Assembly: GCA_013151015.1 (NCBI GenBank)
Contig: JAADJA010000045.1
Coordinates: 1 to 48,260, forward strand
Direction: 5' to 3'
DNA from: Chlorobiota bacterium
GTDB lineage: Bacteria; Bacteroidota; Bacteroidia; Bacteroidales; JAADJA01
DNA: 48,260 nt
The notes beneath the pieces were generated by a model. The model saw only the letters and a program-made list of their open reading frames with translations, was not told where the DNA came from and did not search any database. Position numbers and translations under genes: made by a program. This document shows, piece by piece, positions 41,223-48,260 of this stretch. Within the stretch, counting starts at the first letter, position 1. The number at the start of each line of letters is the position of its first letter.

Positions 41223-42566
41223 TCATTTTATCCTGTAACCAATATTCCATTCGATAAAATCGGAAACGCTAAAATGATATGCCCTAAGGTTTATACCCAT
41301 ATAGAGGTTTTCGTAGAAATTATATTTTAAACCTATTCGTTGATAAAAAGCCGGGCTTTGGTTTTTCGTATCCTTTCTGTAAATATAGAATGATGGCTGG
41401 AAAATCAACGATACCCTGTTTATTTCGAGTTCGTAAGAAGGAAATGCACTGACCAGTATGTTTTCGATAAAAGGTGCATAATGGACGTCCAGTTCACCTT
41501 TGTCCACGGCTACTTGTGCATTGAGGGAGCCATCGTATGCAATATCGAGGCCAATCCCTACTTTTGATTTATAGCTGATTTGCCTATTGAAAATAGTTGA
41601 TATTCCAAAAACAGAATAGGATTCACCTTCAAATTTTTCTGAGGCATCAATGTTAAGGCTGTCATATAAAATATTCTTCAGCCCACCAAAAACAGCCACA
41701 TACCACTCATTGTGTTTTTTATATTTGCGTATTTCCTGTTCGATGAAGTGCAAGTGTTCGGGGTTGAAGTTGTACTTTGCCCCGATTTTTGGGGCTATTG
41801 TATTCAAACCATAATTGGGTTCTTTTAAATTTCCATTTGAGAAATGGGTCAAACTAAAACCAAGGTCCATGGATAGCTGCTTGTAAATCCGATATTCCAG
41901 CTTTAGCCCCAAGTCAAGGTAAACTGTGTATTTTGCACCAATGGCTTTGTTGTAAGGGTTTGAAGGCGAGTAGTTTTTCCAGTTAAAAGCCATGCCCAGC
42001 CCGAATTCATAATTGAGCATTAACCTTTCCCCCCTGAAAAACGGTGCGGTAAAATAACCATGTACCGCTATTGGAAAGCCTATTTCCTCGGGATTATAGA
42101 AGTCGGCAAGGTAGAGGCCAAGCCCGTACTCAGGATAATTGTAAAGTTGTTGCCACAGCTTTTTCCCGGTGGTCTGCTTCGTGATTTTCAATGCGAACGA
42201 CTGGAAATCATCCACCGTGTCGGCCTCGGCGTTGTTCCCCCTTACAAAATCATTCGTTGGGAATACATATCCGTATTGGTATGAGAACTGAAGGGCGATT
42301 TTTTTGTTCCTAAAAGAATCCGTATTTCGATCCTGTGCATTGCCGGCATTTATACATAAGAAAAGCAATATGACGATGGATATTTTTTGGCCAAGCCGAA
42401 AAAAGACGCAATCCGTGTTATAGGGTGATTTGGTTTTGTTGCGCGCAACCTGTAACTTACTATCTGACCAATGTAAATTGAAAATTAGTGATTGGCAGGG
42501 AAATAACCCAAACCCCGGAACCTGGGGCCTGATCGCATATTTATTTTTATAGGATTTTTTTACCAT
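41223..42566 (-). CDS. PagL-like lipid A deacylase (acyloxyacyl hydrolase)
   Basis: The mature protein is an outer-membrane beta-barrel of the PagL family, which removes the 3-O acyl chain from lipid A. The catalytic segment THFSNGNLKEPNYGLNTIAPK contains the His-Ser pair and the SNG motif, with later strands SVFGISTIFNRQISYKSKVG. The signal peptide (ISIVILLFLCINAGNAQ) begins only near residue 62 of the frame opened at 42566. A terminator lies 12 bases upstream of that ATG, so it is unlikely to be the real start. No ATG, GTG or TTG is available between residues 1 and 60, hence the true start is unresolved and might use a non-standard codon. Confidence 0.72.
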   Translation of the reverse strand: MVKKSYKNKYAIRPQVPGFGLFPCQSLIFNLHWSDSKLQVARNKTKSPYNTDCVFFRLGQKISIVILLFLCINAGNAQDRNTDSFRNKKIALQFSYQYGYVFPTNDFVRGNNAEADTVDDFQSFALKITKQTTGKKLWQQLYNYPEYGLGLYLADFYNPEEIGFPIAVHGYFTAPFFRGERLMLNYEFGLGMAFNWKNYSPSNPYNKAIGAKYTVYLDLGLKLEYRIYKQLSMDLGFSLTHFSNGNLKEPNYGLNTIAPKIGAKYNFNPEHLHFIEQEIRKYKKHNEWYVAVFGGLKNILYDSLNIDASEKFEGESYSVFGISTIFNRQISYKSKVGIGLDIAYDGSLNAQVAVDKGELDVHYAPFIENILVSAFPSYELEINRVSLIFQPSFYIYRKDTKNQSPAFYQRIGLKYNFYENLYMGINLRAYHFSVSDFIEWNIGYRIK

Positions 42567-42577
42567 ACATAAAATTT

Positions 42578-42610
42578 AAAAAAGAACCATTTATGGGAAC
42601 GGTTCTTTTT
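42578..42610 (-). terminator. Rho-independent terminator of the PepSY-like gene
   Basis: A 10-base-pair perfect stem AAAAAGAACC/GGTTCTTTTT (42579-42588 and 42601-42610) with a 12-base loop, flanked by T runs on both strands. On the minus strand it ends the PepSY-like gene's transcript 53 bases after its stop, and separates it from the deacylase gene. Confidence 0.75.
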
Positions 42611-42662
42611 ATGTTATCAGAAATACAAAAGGGAAGAGTTTGTCAAAAGCAATATGTTTTTC

Positions 42663-43139
42663 TCAATCATTGTCATTTTCCCCGTCCCCTTCATCATGTT
42701 CTTTCTTCCCCTCCTTCTTCACAATACTGCCATCGGGGGCAATGGCCACCTCCATGTCCGATTCGTCTTTTTCCATCTGGATCTCGAAAACTTTTCCCTC
42801 AGGGGTTTCGGAAACCTCGGCCTCCTCTATATCGTAACCGGCAAATTTGCTGTCAAGCGTACCTTGTACCATAGGGGGGATTTCGGCTTTTTCAATTTCG
42901 TGTTCGGTTTCTTTCCAGGTTCCGTCCGAACTGAAATTGGCGGAATATTCATTGCCGTTCATCTTGAACTCGGCTTCCCACTCATTGTCGTTTTCCTTGT
43001 CCCACTTGATCTTTTTTGCATCGGGGAATTTTTGCGAAAAAGTGGCCTTGACTTTTGCAGGGACTTCTTTGCCCGTTTGGGCACAGGCATTTAAACTAAA
43101 TGTTGCGGCAATTGCAACAATTACAAACAAATTTTTCAT
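42663..43139 (-). CDS. PepSY-like exported protein
   Basis: A 158-residue lipoprotein or exported protein with signal peptide MKNLFVIVAIAATFSLNAC. The mature part has two repeats of a PepSY-like/DUF2874 fold: VKATFSQKFPDAKKIKWDKE and EAEFKMNGNEYSANFSSDG, then a second unit PPMVQGTLDSKFAGYDIEEAE. The C-terminus is very acidic (KKEHDEGDGENDND). Such proteins are common in Bacteroidota and often sit near two-component or envelope-stress genes; a protease-inhibitor role is assumed for the fold only. Confidence 0.8.
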   Translation of the reverse strand: MKNLFVIVAIAATFSLNACAQTGKEVPAKVKATFSQKFPDAKKIKWDKENDNEWEAEFKMNGNEYSANFSSDGTWKETEHEIEKAEIPPMVQGTLDSKFAGYDIEEAEVSETPEGKVFEIQMEKDESDMEVAIAPDGSIVKKEGKKEHDEGDGENDND

Positions 43140-43167
43140 AGCGGTTTAATTTTAGTGAACAATGGCG

Positions 43168-43175
43168 CAAACATA
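43168..43175 (-). promoter_or_regulatory. Candidate -7 box of the PepSY-like gene
   Basis: TATGTTTG on the minus strand matches TAnnTTTG, 28 bases before the start codon. No -33 box at the right distance was found. Confidence 0.4.
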
Positions 43176-43314
43176 CAATGTGATTCTAAAGGAAATTTTA
43201 AGTTGACCCACAAATTACAAGTATCCACGAATCACAAGGATTCACATGGATTAGGCTCTTATTTCCAATGCGAAACAGGTTTGGTGCTTCATTATTTTGA
43301 AATTGGAAATTATC

Positions 43315-43340
43315 CGCCCGGATAGGTACGGACGGGCTTG
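43315..43340. repeat. GC-rich palindromic element, copy 4
   Basis: GCCCG (43316-43320) pairs with CGGGC (43333-43337) around a 12-base loop. It resembles the elements at 13128, 19271 and 32456. Confidence 0.4.
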
Positions 43341-43408
43341 AAATTTATAATTTGTCATTTGTCCTTTTTTACTTGTCCAGGTATAAGTGCTTTTGTCCCA
43401 ATATCCAT

Positions 43409-44632
43409 TTATCGCGGTTCTTTTACCTCTTTGGCCTTTCGTAATATAAACCTTGAAACCATGGGCCCGATAAATTCATGGATTATGGTTGCGCCCATAA
43501 TGATGCCCATGAGCAAATTTGAAAAATCCTTAAAACCCGGTTCTTTGCTGACAATCAGGGCCAATCCGAGTACAATGCCGCCTTGGGGGATCAATCCACC
43601 AAACGCATAGTGTTTTACGTTTTGTGTCATTTTTAATAGGCGTGTACCCATGAACATACCTGAATATTTGCCCAATATCCTTAACAATATAAAAATACCG
43701 ATCAGGACAAGGAGATGGATCTGTACGGATTGAAAATCGAAGTGCATAGCACTAAAGACAAAGAAAAGCAGGAAAAACAAGTCTTCCATGTTGTGTTCCG
43801 TAATGTTCATGATTTTGTTTTCCTCTTTATTGAAATTCCTGATAATAAAACCCAATGTGAGGGTGGAAAACAATTCATCGAACCCAAAGTAAGTTGCCAG
43901 GCCATAGGTAAGCGACAAAAACCCGAGGAAAATAATAATCAATGATTTCCTGTCTGCGATCTTAAAAACAGAAATTGTTTTGTTAAAAATAAACCCCAGG
44001 ACAAAGCCCGTAAATACAGCACCGGTAATTTTATAAACAATGGTATAGCTGATATGCCAGACCGATAATTCGTGCCCGCCCAAAAGTGACCGGGAAACCG
44101 AAAGGCTAAAACTAAAAAGGATAAGGGTAATGATGTCGTCGAAGGCCGCCGCCCCGAGAATGGCTTTGGTAACTGGCCCTTTTGCCTTATATTCGTGGAT
44201 AACGGCGAGTGTGGCCGATGGGTCTGTTGGGGCCGCAAGTGAAGCCAGCAAAAGGCTAAAGGCAACAATAACCGGTGTTCCTGCACCTGAAAAAGGCAAC
44301 AAATAGGTGCCAATGAAAAAGAACCCGATAAAAATCAACAGGAACGCTCCAAAGGATTCAAAAAATGCCAACTTAAAATATTTCCTTCCGGTGGATTTCA
44401 GTTCGGAAAGCGAAAAACTGCTGCCGATCTCGAAGGTGATAAACGCAAGGCAAAAGTTGGTGACGGGGTCGGTAAGGCCCAGGAAACCATTTGGGACAAA
44501 ATCGATCAAGCCCGGGTTCAGCAACAGGCCCGCAACAAGGTAGCCCACGATTTTCGGAAAACCGGCCTTCCCGGCAATAGCCGAAAGGAAATATCCAACC
44601 AGCAATATGATGCCAAAGTAAAGTATGTACAT
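43409..44632 (-). CDS. Cation/proton antiporter (CPA2-type)
   Basis: A 407-residue membrane protein with about twelve helices, of the Na+/H+ exchanger Kef/NhaP-like (CPA) superfamily. It has the discontinuous-helix feature LILASLAAPTDPSATLAVIHEY and the ion-binding pair in GAAAFDDIITLILFS, where DD is the usual CPA2 motif. Unlike full Kef channels it lacks a C-terminal TrkA nucleotide-binding domain, so it is a stand-alone antiporter. The substrate is probably Na+ or K+. It stands alone, with a spacer on either side. Confidence 0.88.
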   Translation of the reverse strand: MYILYFGIILLVGYFLSAIAGKAGFPKIVGYLVAGLLLNPGLIDFVPNGFLGLTDPVTNFCLAFITFEIGSSFSLSELKSTGRKYFKLAFFESFGAFLLIFIGFFFIGTYLLPFSGAGTPVIVAFSLLLASLAAPTDPSATLAVIHEYKAKGPVTKAILGAAAFDDIITLILFSFSLSVSRSLLGGHELSVWHISYTIVYKITGAVFTGFVLGFIFNKTISVFKIADRKSLIIIFLGFLSLTYGLATYFGFDELFSTLTLGFIIRNFNKEENKIMNITEHNMEDLFFLLFFVFSAMHFDFQSVQIHLLVLIGIFILLRILGKYSGMFMGTRLLKMTQNVKHYAFGGLIPQGGIVLGLALIVSKEPGFKDFSNLLMGIIMGATIIHEFIGPMVSRFILRKAKEVKEPR

Positions 44633-45041
44633 ATCCTATTTTTCGGTTCGATTTTTTTTAATGATATAAGGGTATAATGCTATAATGACTCAATGCAAAA
44701 AAATAATCAATTATTACCTTCTCATGTTACGGGGCAAATCTATACATAATTTGTTTGACAATAATGTCATACTTACTGTGCCTTCGCAAAGCTATGACGA
44801 AGCAAGGCGGTGTTTTGCCCATAGATAGGCATTTACCTACCATAATTATGCACTTCTGGTGTTCCCTGTTAATACCTGGTACTTTATATCAATAAAGGAA
44901 GTAGCCTCGTAGATGCGATATTATGGCAGAACAGAATTCGTAGCGAACAGAAGCACCGTAGGTGTGGCATTATAAAAACAGTTTCCTTTCTGCAAGATGC
45001 GTAAATCTATTGCGTTTTAAGAAAAAAGCTGGTAATAAAAC
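44633..45041. other. Intergenic region between antiporter and RND pump
   Basis: About 400 bases with no gene. Near 44905-44980 are two degenerate direct units, TCGTAGATGCGATATTATGG and CCGTAGGTGTGGCATTATAA, about 50 bases apart, with AATTCGTAGCGAACAGAAG between. These words resemble dispersed Bacteroidota repeats (from memory). No terminator is evident for the antiporter or pump. Confidence 0.5.
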
Positions 45042-48000
45042 CTATTTCCTAAACCCCATCCTTATCAAAATACTTGGCAACACGATCAACAATAAGGGTA
45101 TTGCCACAACAAACCCACCAATTACCGCTATGGCAAGTGCTTGTTGCATTTGTGCGCCGATCCCAATCCCGATGGCAAGCGGCAACAAAGCCAGGATGGC
45201 ACTGATGGCCGTCATCAGGTTGGGGCGCATCCTTAACGCTATGGCATTTTTGACGGCAAAATCCTTTTCATGCCCCTCTAAATCTTTAAAATATTGGAAC
45301 ACCGTAAAGATAGCATTTTCGGCCACAATACCCACGATCATTATTAATCCCGTATAACTGCTTACGTTTAAGGGGATATTGAAAAGGTACAACAAAATCA
45401 AACTCCCGCTTATCCCCATCAATGAAATGAACAGGATGAGGAAAGCGATCCGCCAGCGTTTGAACAGGAACATCAATACGGTAAACACGAACAGTGTCGC
45501 CAATGCCAATATCATCATCAGTTCCTTGAACGATTGCTGTTGCTGTGCATATGCCCCACCAAATTCGATGGAATAAGTGGGAGGGAGGTTGATTTTTTTT
45601 GCAAAGGCGGCCTTTATCCCATCGACGGCACTTCCCAGGTCAATGTTTTCGAGACGGGCGGTCAGGATTATGACAGGCTTTAGGTCTTCGCGGCTTTCGA
45701 TAACATCCCCCGAAACCGTTTTGACATCGCAAAAGAACGAAAAACGACGTGTGGTCCCATCAGGTAAAAAAATGGGTTGTTTTTTCAGCACTTCGAGGTC
45801 ATTGTCGGCAAAATCGACAAAGCGCAAACGAACGCGCCGCATTTGCTGGCCTTCCTGGATGTCGCCTATTTGCAGGCCGGAAGTCATGGCCGCCTGGTCG
45901 GGCATGGGCGTTGGGATATTTGCGCTTTTGCCGAGCGGGACACCTTCGATGATGGCTTTCAGTTGTGTGTCAAAGTTCGTGAGGTCGATATGATAAAGTG
46001 CCAGTTTGTCCAACTTTGGCTTTAAGCTCAACAACGGCCCTTCGGGAACCAGACCATTGTCAATATCCACTACTCCCGGGATTTCCTCCATTACCTTTTG
46101 GCAGTTTGCGGCAATTTTCTGGAGTTCGGTATAATCATCGCCAAAAATCTTCACTTCGATGGGCTGGGCCTTACCGATCAAGTCACCCAACAAATCGGCG
46201 ATCCGTTGTCCAAATTCGATATGCAGGACGGGTACTTTGGCCGAAATTTCATGGCGCAGATCGGCAATTACTTCTTCGGTTGTTTTTTTTCTGTCAGGAA
46301 TGAGTTGAATGGAATAATCGCCTTCATTGGCCGGATGTGCCCTGAACGACATACGGATTCCGGTCCGCCGCGAATAACTCCTGACATTGGGGTTGTCAAG
46401 GATTACTTTTTCCATTTCGGTGCAAAGGCGGTCGGTTTCGTCGATGTTGGTCCCCGGTGGCGAATAATAATCCAAGACGATGGAACCTTCGTCCAGTTCG
46501 GGAAGGAAACCGGTTTGCAATTTCGTGCTGGCATAATAGGCCGAAGCACCAAGCAACAACACAAAAAGAAGTGAAAAAGCCGGTTTGTCATAAAACCATG
46601 TGAGCCATGAAATCCTTTTTATGCTGTCCTTCTCTTTTTTTGGTTTCCGCTTTTGTTTGTATCCAATAAAAATATGGAAAACGGGCAAAAGCAGCCAGGT
46701 CACCAGAAACGAAACTATCATCGTCAATTGCATGGTATCGGAAAGGATACGGAAGAAACTCCCGGCGAGGCCGCTCATCAAACGGAATGGAAAGTGGATA
46801 ACGATCGTCGTCAGGGAGGAAGCGATCATGGCCGGTAGCAGGAACTTTATCGACATCTGTACCACATCGAAGCGGGATTTCTTCGGGTGGTTTTCGTGGT
46901 TTTTGTAAATCTGTTCGATAATCACAATGGCATCGTCGATAATCAACCCGACAGAAGCGGCAATGGCGCCCAGTGACATGATGTTGATCGTAATCCCTAC
47001 AAGGTGGAGTACCAAAAAGGAAAATGCCACGGTAACAGGAATGGTCAAAATAACAACAAGGCTGGATCGCCACGAACGGAGAAAAATGATTATTACGATT
47101 ATTGCGAGCAGCAGCCCTTCGTAAATGGTTTGCAATGCACTGTCAACACTGGCGGTTACAAATGCACTTTGATTGTAATAGGGGTTCAATTCGTAGCCAT
47201 TGGGCAATAATTGCTCGATTTCCCGGGCTTTGGTTTCCACATTGTTTGCGAAATCCAATAGGTTGATACCGGGTTGTTTCACCAGGTCGATTATAACGGC
47301 ATTGTTCCCATTGGCATTGATTTTTACGAATTCCTGTTGTTCTTCCAGTTTGATTTTAGCAATATCTTTCACTTTGACAATCCTGCCGTTGATGTTTCTG
47401 ATAATCGTGCCATAAAGTTCTTCGAGGTCTTGCACCCGTGTGTCGAGTAATGTGAGGTACATCCTGTAATGGTCTGGCAAAAGGCCTGCCGATTCCACGA
47501 AATTGCTGTTGTCGAAAGCAGTGATTATATCCTGTGGGACAATGCCCAATGCTGTCATTTTTTCGGGGATGGGGGCGATAATATATTCTTTGTTGCGGCC
47601 ACCGCGGACAATTACATTTGAAATACCTTCCACCTGAGAAAAACCGGGCCTGACGATAAGGTTGGCGATGTCTTTCAGGTTCACGTCCGATTTGGCTGGG
47701 TTTTCCAACGTGTAACCGTAAACAGGGAACAGGGATTGGTTCATCACCTCGGCGGAAATATTCACCCCCGGTGGCAGGAAGTTCTTTATTTCATTGATGC
47801 GGCTTTCCAATTGGGGCTTCAAAGTGTAAATGTCAAGTCCCCAGTCGAAATAAACCTCAACGGTGGCACTTCCCCGGTTGGTGTTGCTTTTCACGATGCG
47901 CACACCGTTCACTTTTTTCACGGCACTTTCGATGGGTTGCGTAACCGTTATCATCATACGGTCGATAGGGATTTGGCCTGCATCAATGATAATGGAAATC

Positions 48001-48125
48001 CGGGGAAACTGAACGGCAGGGAACAGATTGGTCTGCATCCGTGTAAACGAATAAATACCTGCCATAAATACCAGTATCCCAACAAAGAGGATGGGCTTCG
48101 ACAGTATTTTATAATAGTTTTTCAT
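45042..48125 (-). CDS. RND efflux pump permease (AcrB/CusA superfamily)
   Basis: A 1027-residue inner-membrane pump of the resistance-nodulation-division family, driven by protons. It has a typical N-terminus (KPILFVGILVFMAGIYSFTRM), the duplicated transmembrane layout (helix 1 then 2-6, and 7 then 8-12) and the proton-relay pair in SVGLIIDDAIVIIEQIYKNH. The porter and docking segments are complete, and the second half includes GIVAENAIFTVFQYFKDLEG. The absence of methionine clusters along the pore argues against a CusA-type metal pump; it is closer to the HAE1/multidrug group, substrate unknown. The adaptor and outer-membrane partner are not in the window. Its upstream spacer carries the 47-base tandem repeat. 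Confidence 0.9.
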   Translation of the reverse strand: MKNYYKILSKPILFVGILVFMAGIYSFTRMQTNLFPAVQFPRISIIIDAGQIPIDRMMITVTQPIESAVKKVNGVRIVKSNTNRGSATVEVYFDWGLDIYTLKPQLESRINEIKNFLPPGVNISAEVMNQSLFPVYGYTLENPAKSDVNLKDIANLIVRPGFSQVEGISNVIVRGGRNKEYIIAPIPEKMTALGIVPQDIITAFDNSNFVESAGLLPDHYRMYLTLLDTRVQDLEELYGTIIRNINGRIVKVKDIAKIKLEEQQEFVKINANGNNAVIIDLVKQPGINLLDFANNVETKAREIEQLLPNGYELNPYYNQSAFVTASVDSALQTIYEGLLLAIIVIIIFLRSWRSSLVVILTIPVTVAFSFLVLHLVGITINIMSLGAIAASVGLIIDDAIVIIEQIYKNHENHPKKSRFDVVQMSIKFLLPAMIASSLTTIVIHFPFRLMSGLAGSFFRILSDTMQLTMIVSFLVTWLLLPVFHIFIGYKQKRKPKKEKDSIKRISWLTWFYDKPAFSLLFVLLLGASAYYASTKLQTGFLPELDEGSIVLDYYSPPGTNIDETDRLCTEMEKVILDNPNVRSYSRRTGIRMSFRAHPANEGDYSIQLIPDRKKTTEEVIADLRHEISAKVPVLHIEFGQRIADLLGDLIGKAQPIEVKIFGDDYTELQKIAANCQKVMEEIPGVVDIDNGLVPEGPLLSLKPKLDKLALYHIDLTNFDTQLKAIIEGVPLGKSANIPTPMPDQAAMTSGLQIGDIQEGQQMRRVRLRFVDFADNDLEVLKKQPIFLPDGTTRRFSFFCDVKTVSGDVIESREDLKPVIILTARLENIDLGSAVDGIKAAFAKKINLPPTYSIEFGGAYAQQQQSFKELMMILALATLFVFTVLMFLFKRWRIAFLILFISLMGISGSLILLYLFNIPLNVSSYTGLIMIVGIVAENAIFTVFQYFKDLEGHEKDFAVKNAIALRMRPNLMTAISAILALLPLAIGIGIGAQMQQALAIAVIGGFVVAIPLLLIVLPSILIRMGFRK

Positions 48126-48155
48126 TGTCGTTTAATTGAAGCAGATAATTATTTT

Positions 48156-48260
48156 AACCATAAAAGGCATAAAAGGGCATATAGGTTTGTTGTTGTGTTT
48201 TGAACCATAAAAGGCATAAAAGGGCATTTAAGTTTGTCGCTGTGTCTTGAACCATAAAAG
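48156..48260. repeat. 47-base tandem repeat at the right edge
   Basis: Units begin at 48156, 48203 and 48250 (period 47); the third is cut by the window edge. Each begins AACCATAAAAGGCATAAAAGGGCAT and continues with a T/G-rich linker that varies by a few bases. It lies in the spacer upstream of the RND gene. Without spacers of unrelated sequence it is not a CRISPR array. Confidence 0.85.

Noticed and set aside
45042-48125. CusA-type copper pump linked to the copper locus
   Set aside because: It lies 14 kb away on the other strand and shows no methionine-rich pore pattern, so a general efflux role is more likely.
48156-48260. Possible CRISPR array
   Set aside because: The repeat is contiguous with a period of 47 and the linkers are nearly identical, so there are no unique spacers; no cas gene is present.

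Overview
The window is a chromosomal segment of a member of the Bacteroidota. The main pointers are a SecD-SecF fusion, a gldA-gldF-gldG cluster, two TPR/beta-propeller/OmpA proteins resembling PorE of type IX secretion, two TonB-dependent receptors with carboxypeptidase-like N-terminal domains, and several Bacteroidota-type promoters (TTTG, 17-19 bases, TAnnTTTG). A marine or sediment relative of the Marinilabiliales is plausible, but the order cannot be fixed from this sequence alone. I found no rRNA, tRNA, transposase, phage gene or CRISPR array.

Layout. 1-430: a cluster of REP-like palindromes and the remnant of a DUF1801 gene. 490-5250 (minus): a VOC protein, purM, a ParE/antitoxin pair whose toxin frame is broken exactly at an A-AAA-AAG heptamer, and a large OmpA-family protein with a degenerate retropepsin-like tail. 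5352-8954 (minus): tatA and secDF. 9360-11620 (minus): an ABC exporter pair. 11808-13830 (minus): grpE and dnaJ. 14174-18130 (plus): two DUF3857/transglutaminase-like proteins. 18209-22529 (minus): gldA, gldF, gldG and a DUF4340 protein. 22735-25080: smpB, a DUF218 protein, pdxH and a tiny Gly-rich tail-anchored protein.

25242-30843 (plus) is the most interesting region. It holds a TonB-dependent receptor with the CxxxM and HxM copper ligands of OprC-type receptors (its frame is broken once), an MmpS-like lipoprotein, an MbnP-family lipoprotein, a DUF5011 lipoprotein and a di-heme MbnH-like lipoprotein. Together they look like an outer-membrane copper capture system outside any methanobactin operon. 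The lipoprotein genes are tightly packed, apart from one 204-base gap that carries an inverted-repeat element.

30958-37021 (plus) holds a lipoprotein alpha-amylase, a second PorE-like OmpA protein and a second TonB receptor. 37098-40366 (plus) is a DNA-modification cluster: an EcoRV-like restriction endonuclease with a broken frame, an intact M.EcoRV-like methyltransferase, an O6-alkylguanine-DNA alkyltransferase and an ATP-cone/Mrr-like nuclease. 40560-48125 holds a DedA-like protein, a PagL-like lipid A deacylase, a PepSY-like protein, a cation/proton antiporter and an RND efflux pump. The right edge is a 47-base tandem repeat.

Three genes (parE, the copper receptor and the EcoRV-like nuclease) are each split by one small shift in reading frame. 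From sequence alone I cannot tell real mutation, programmed frameshifting and sequencing error apart.
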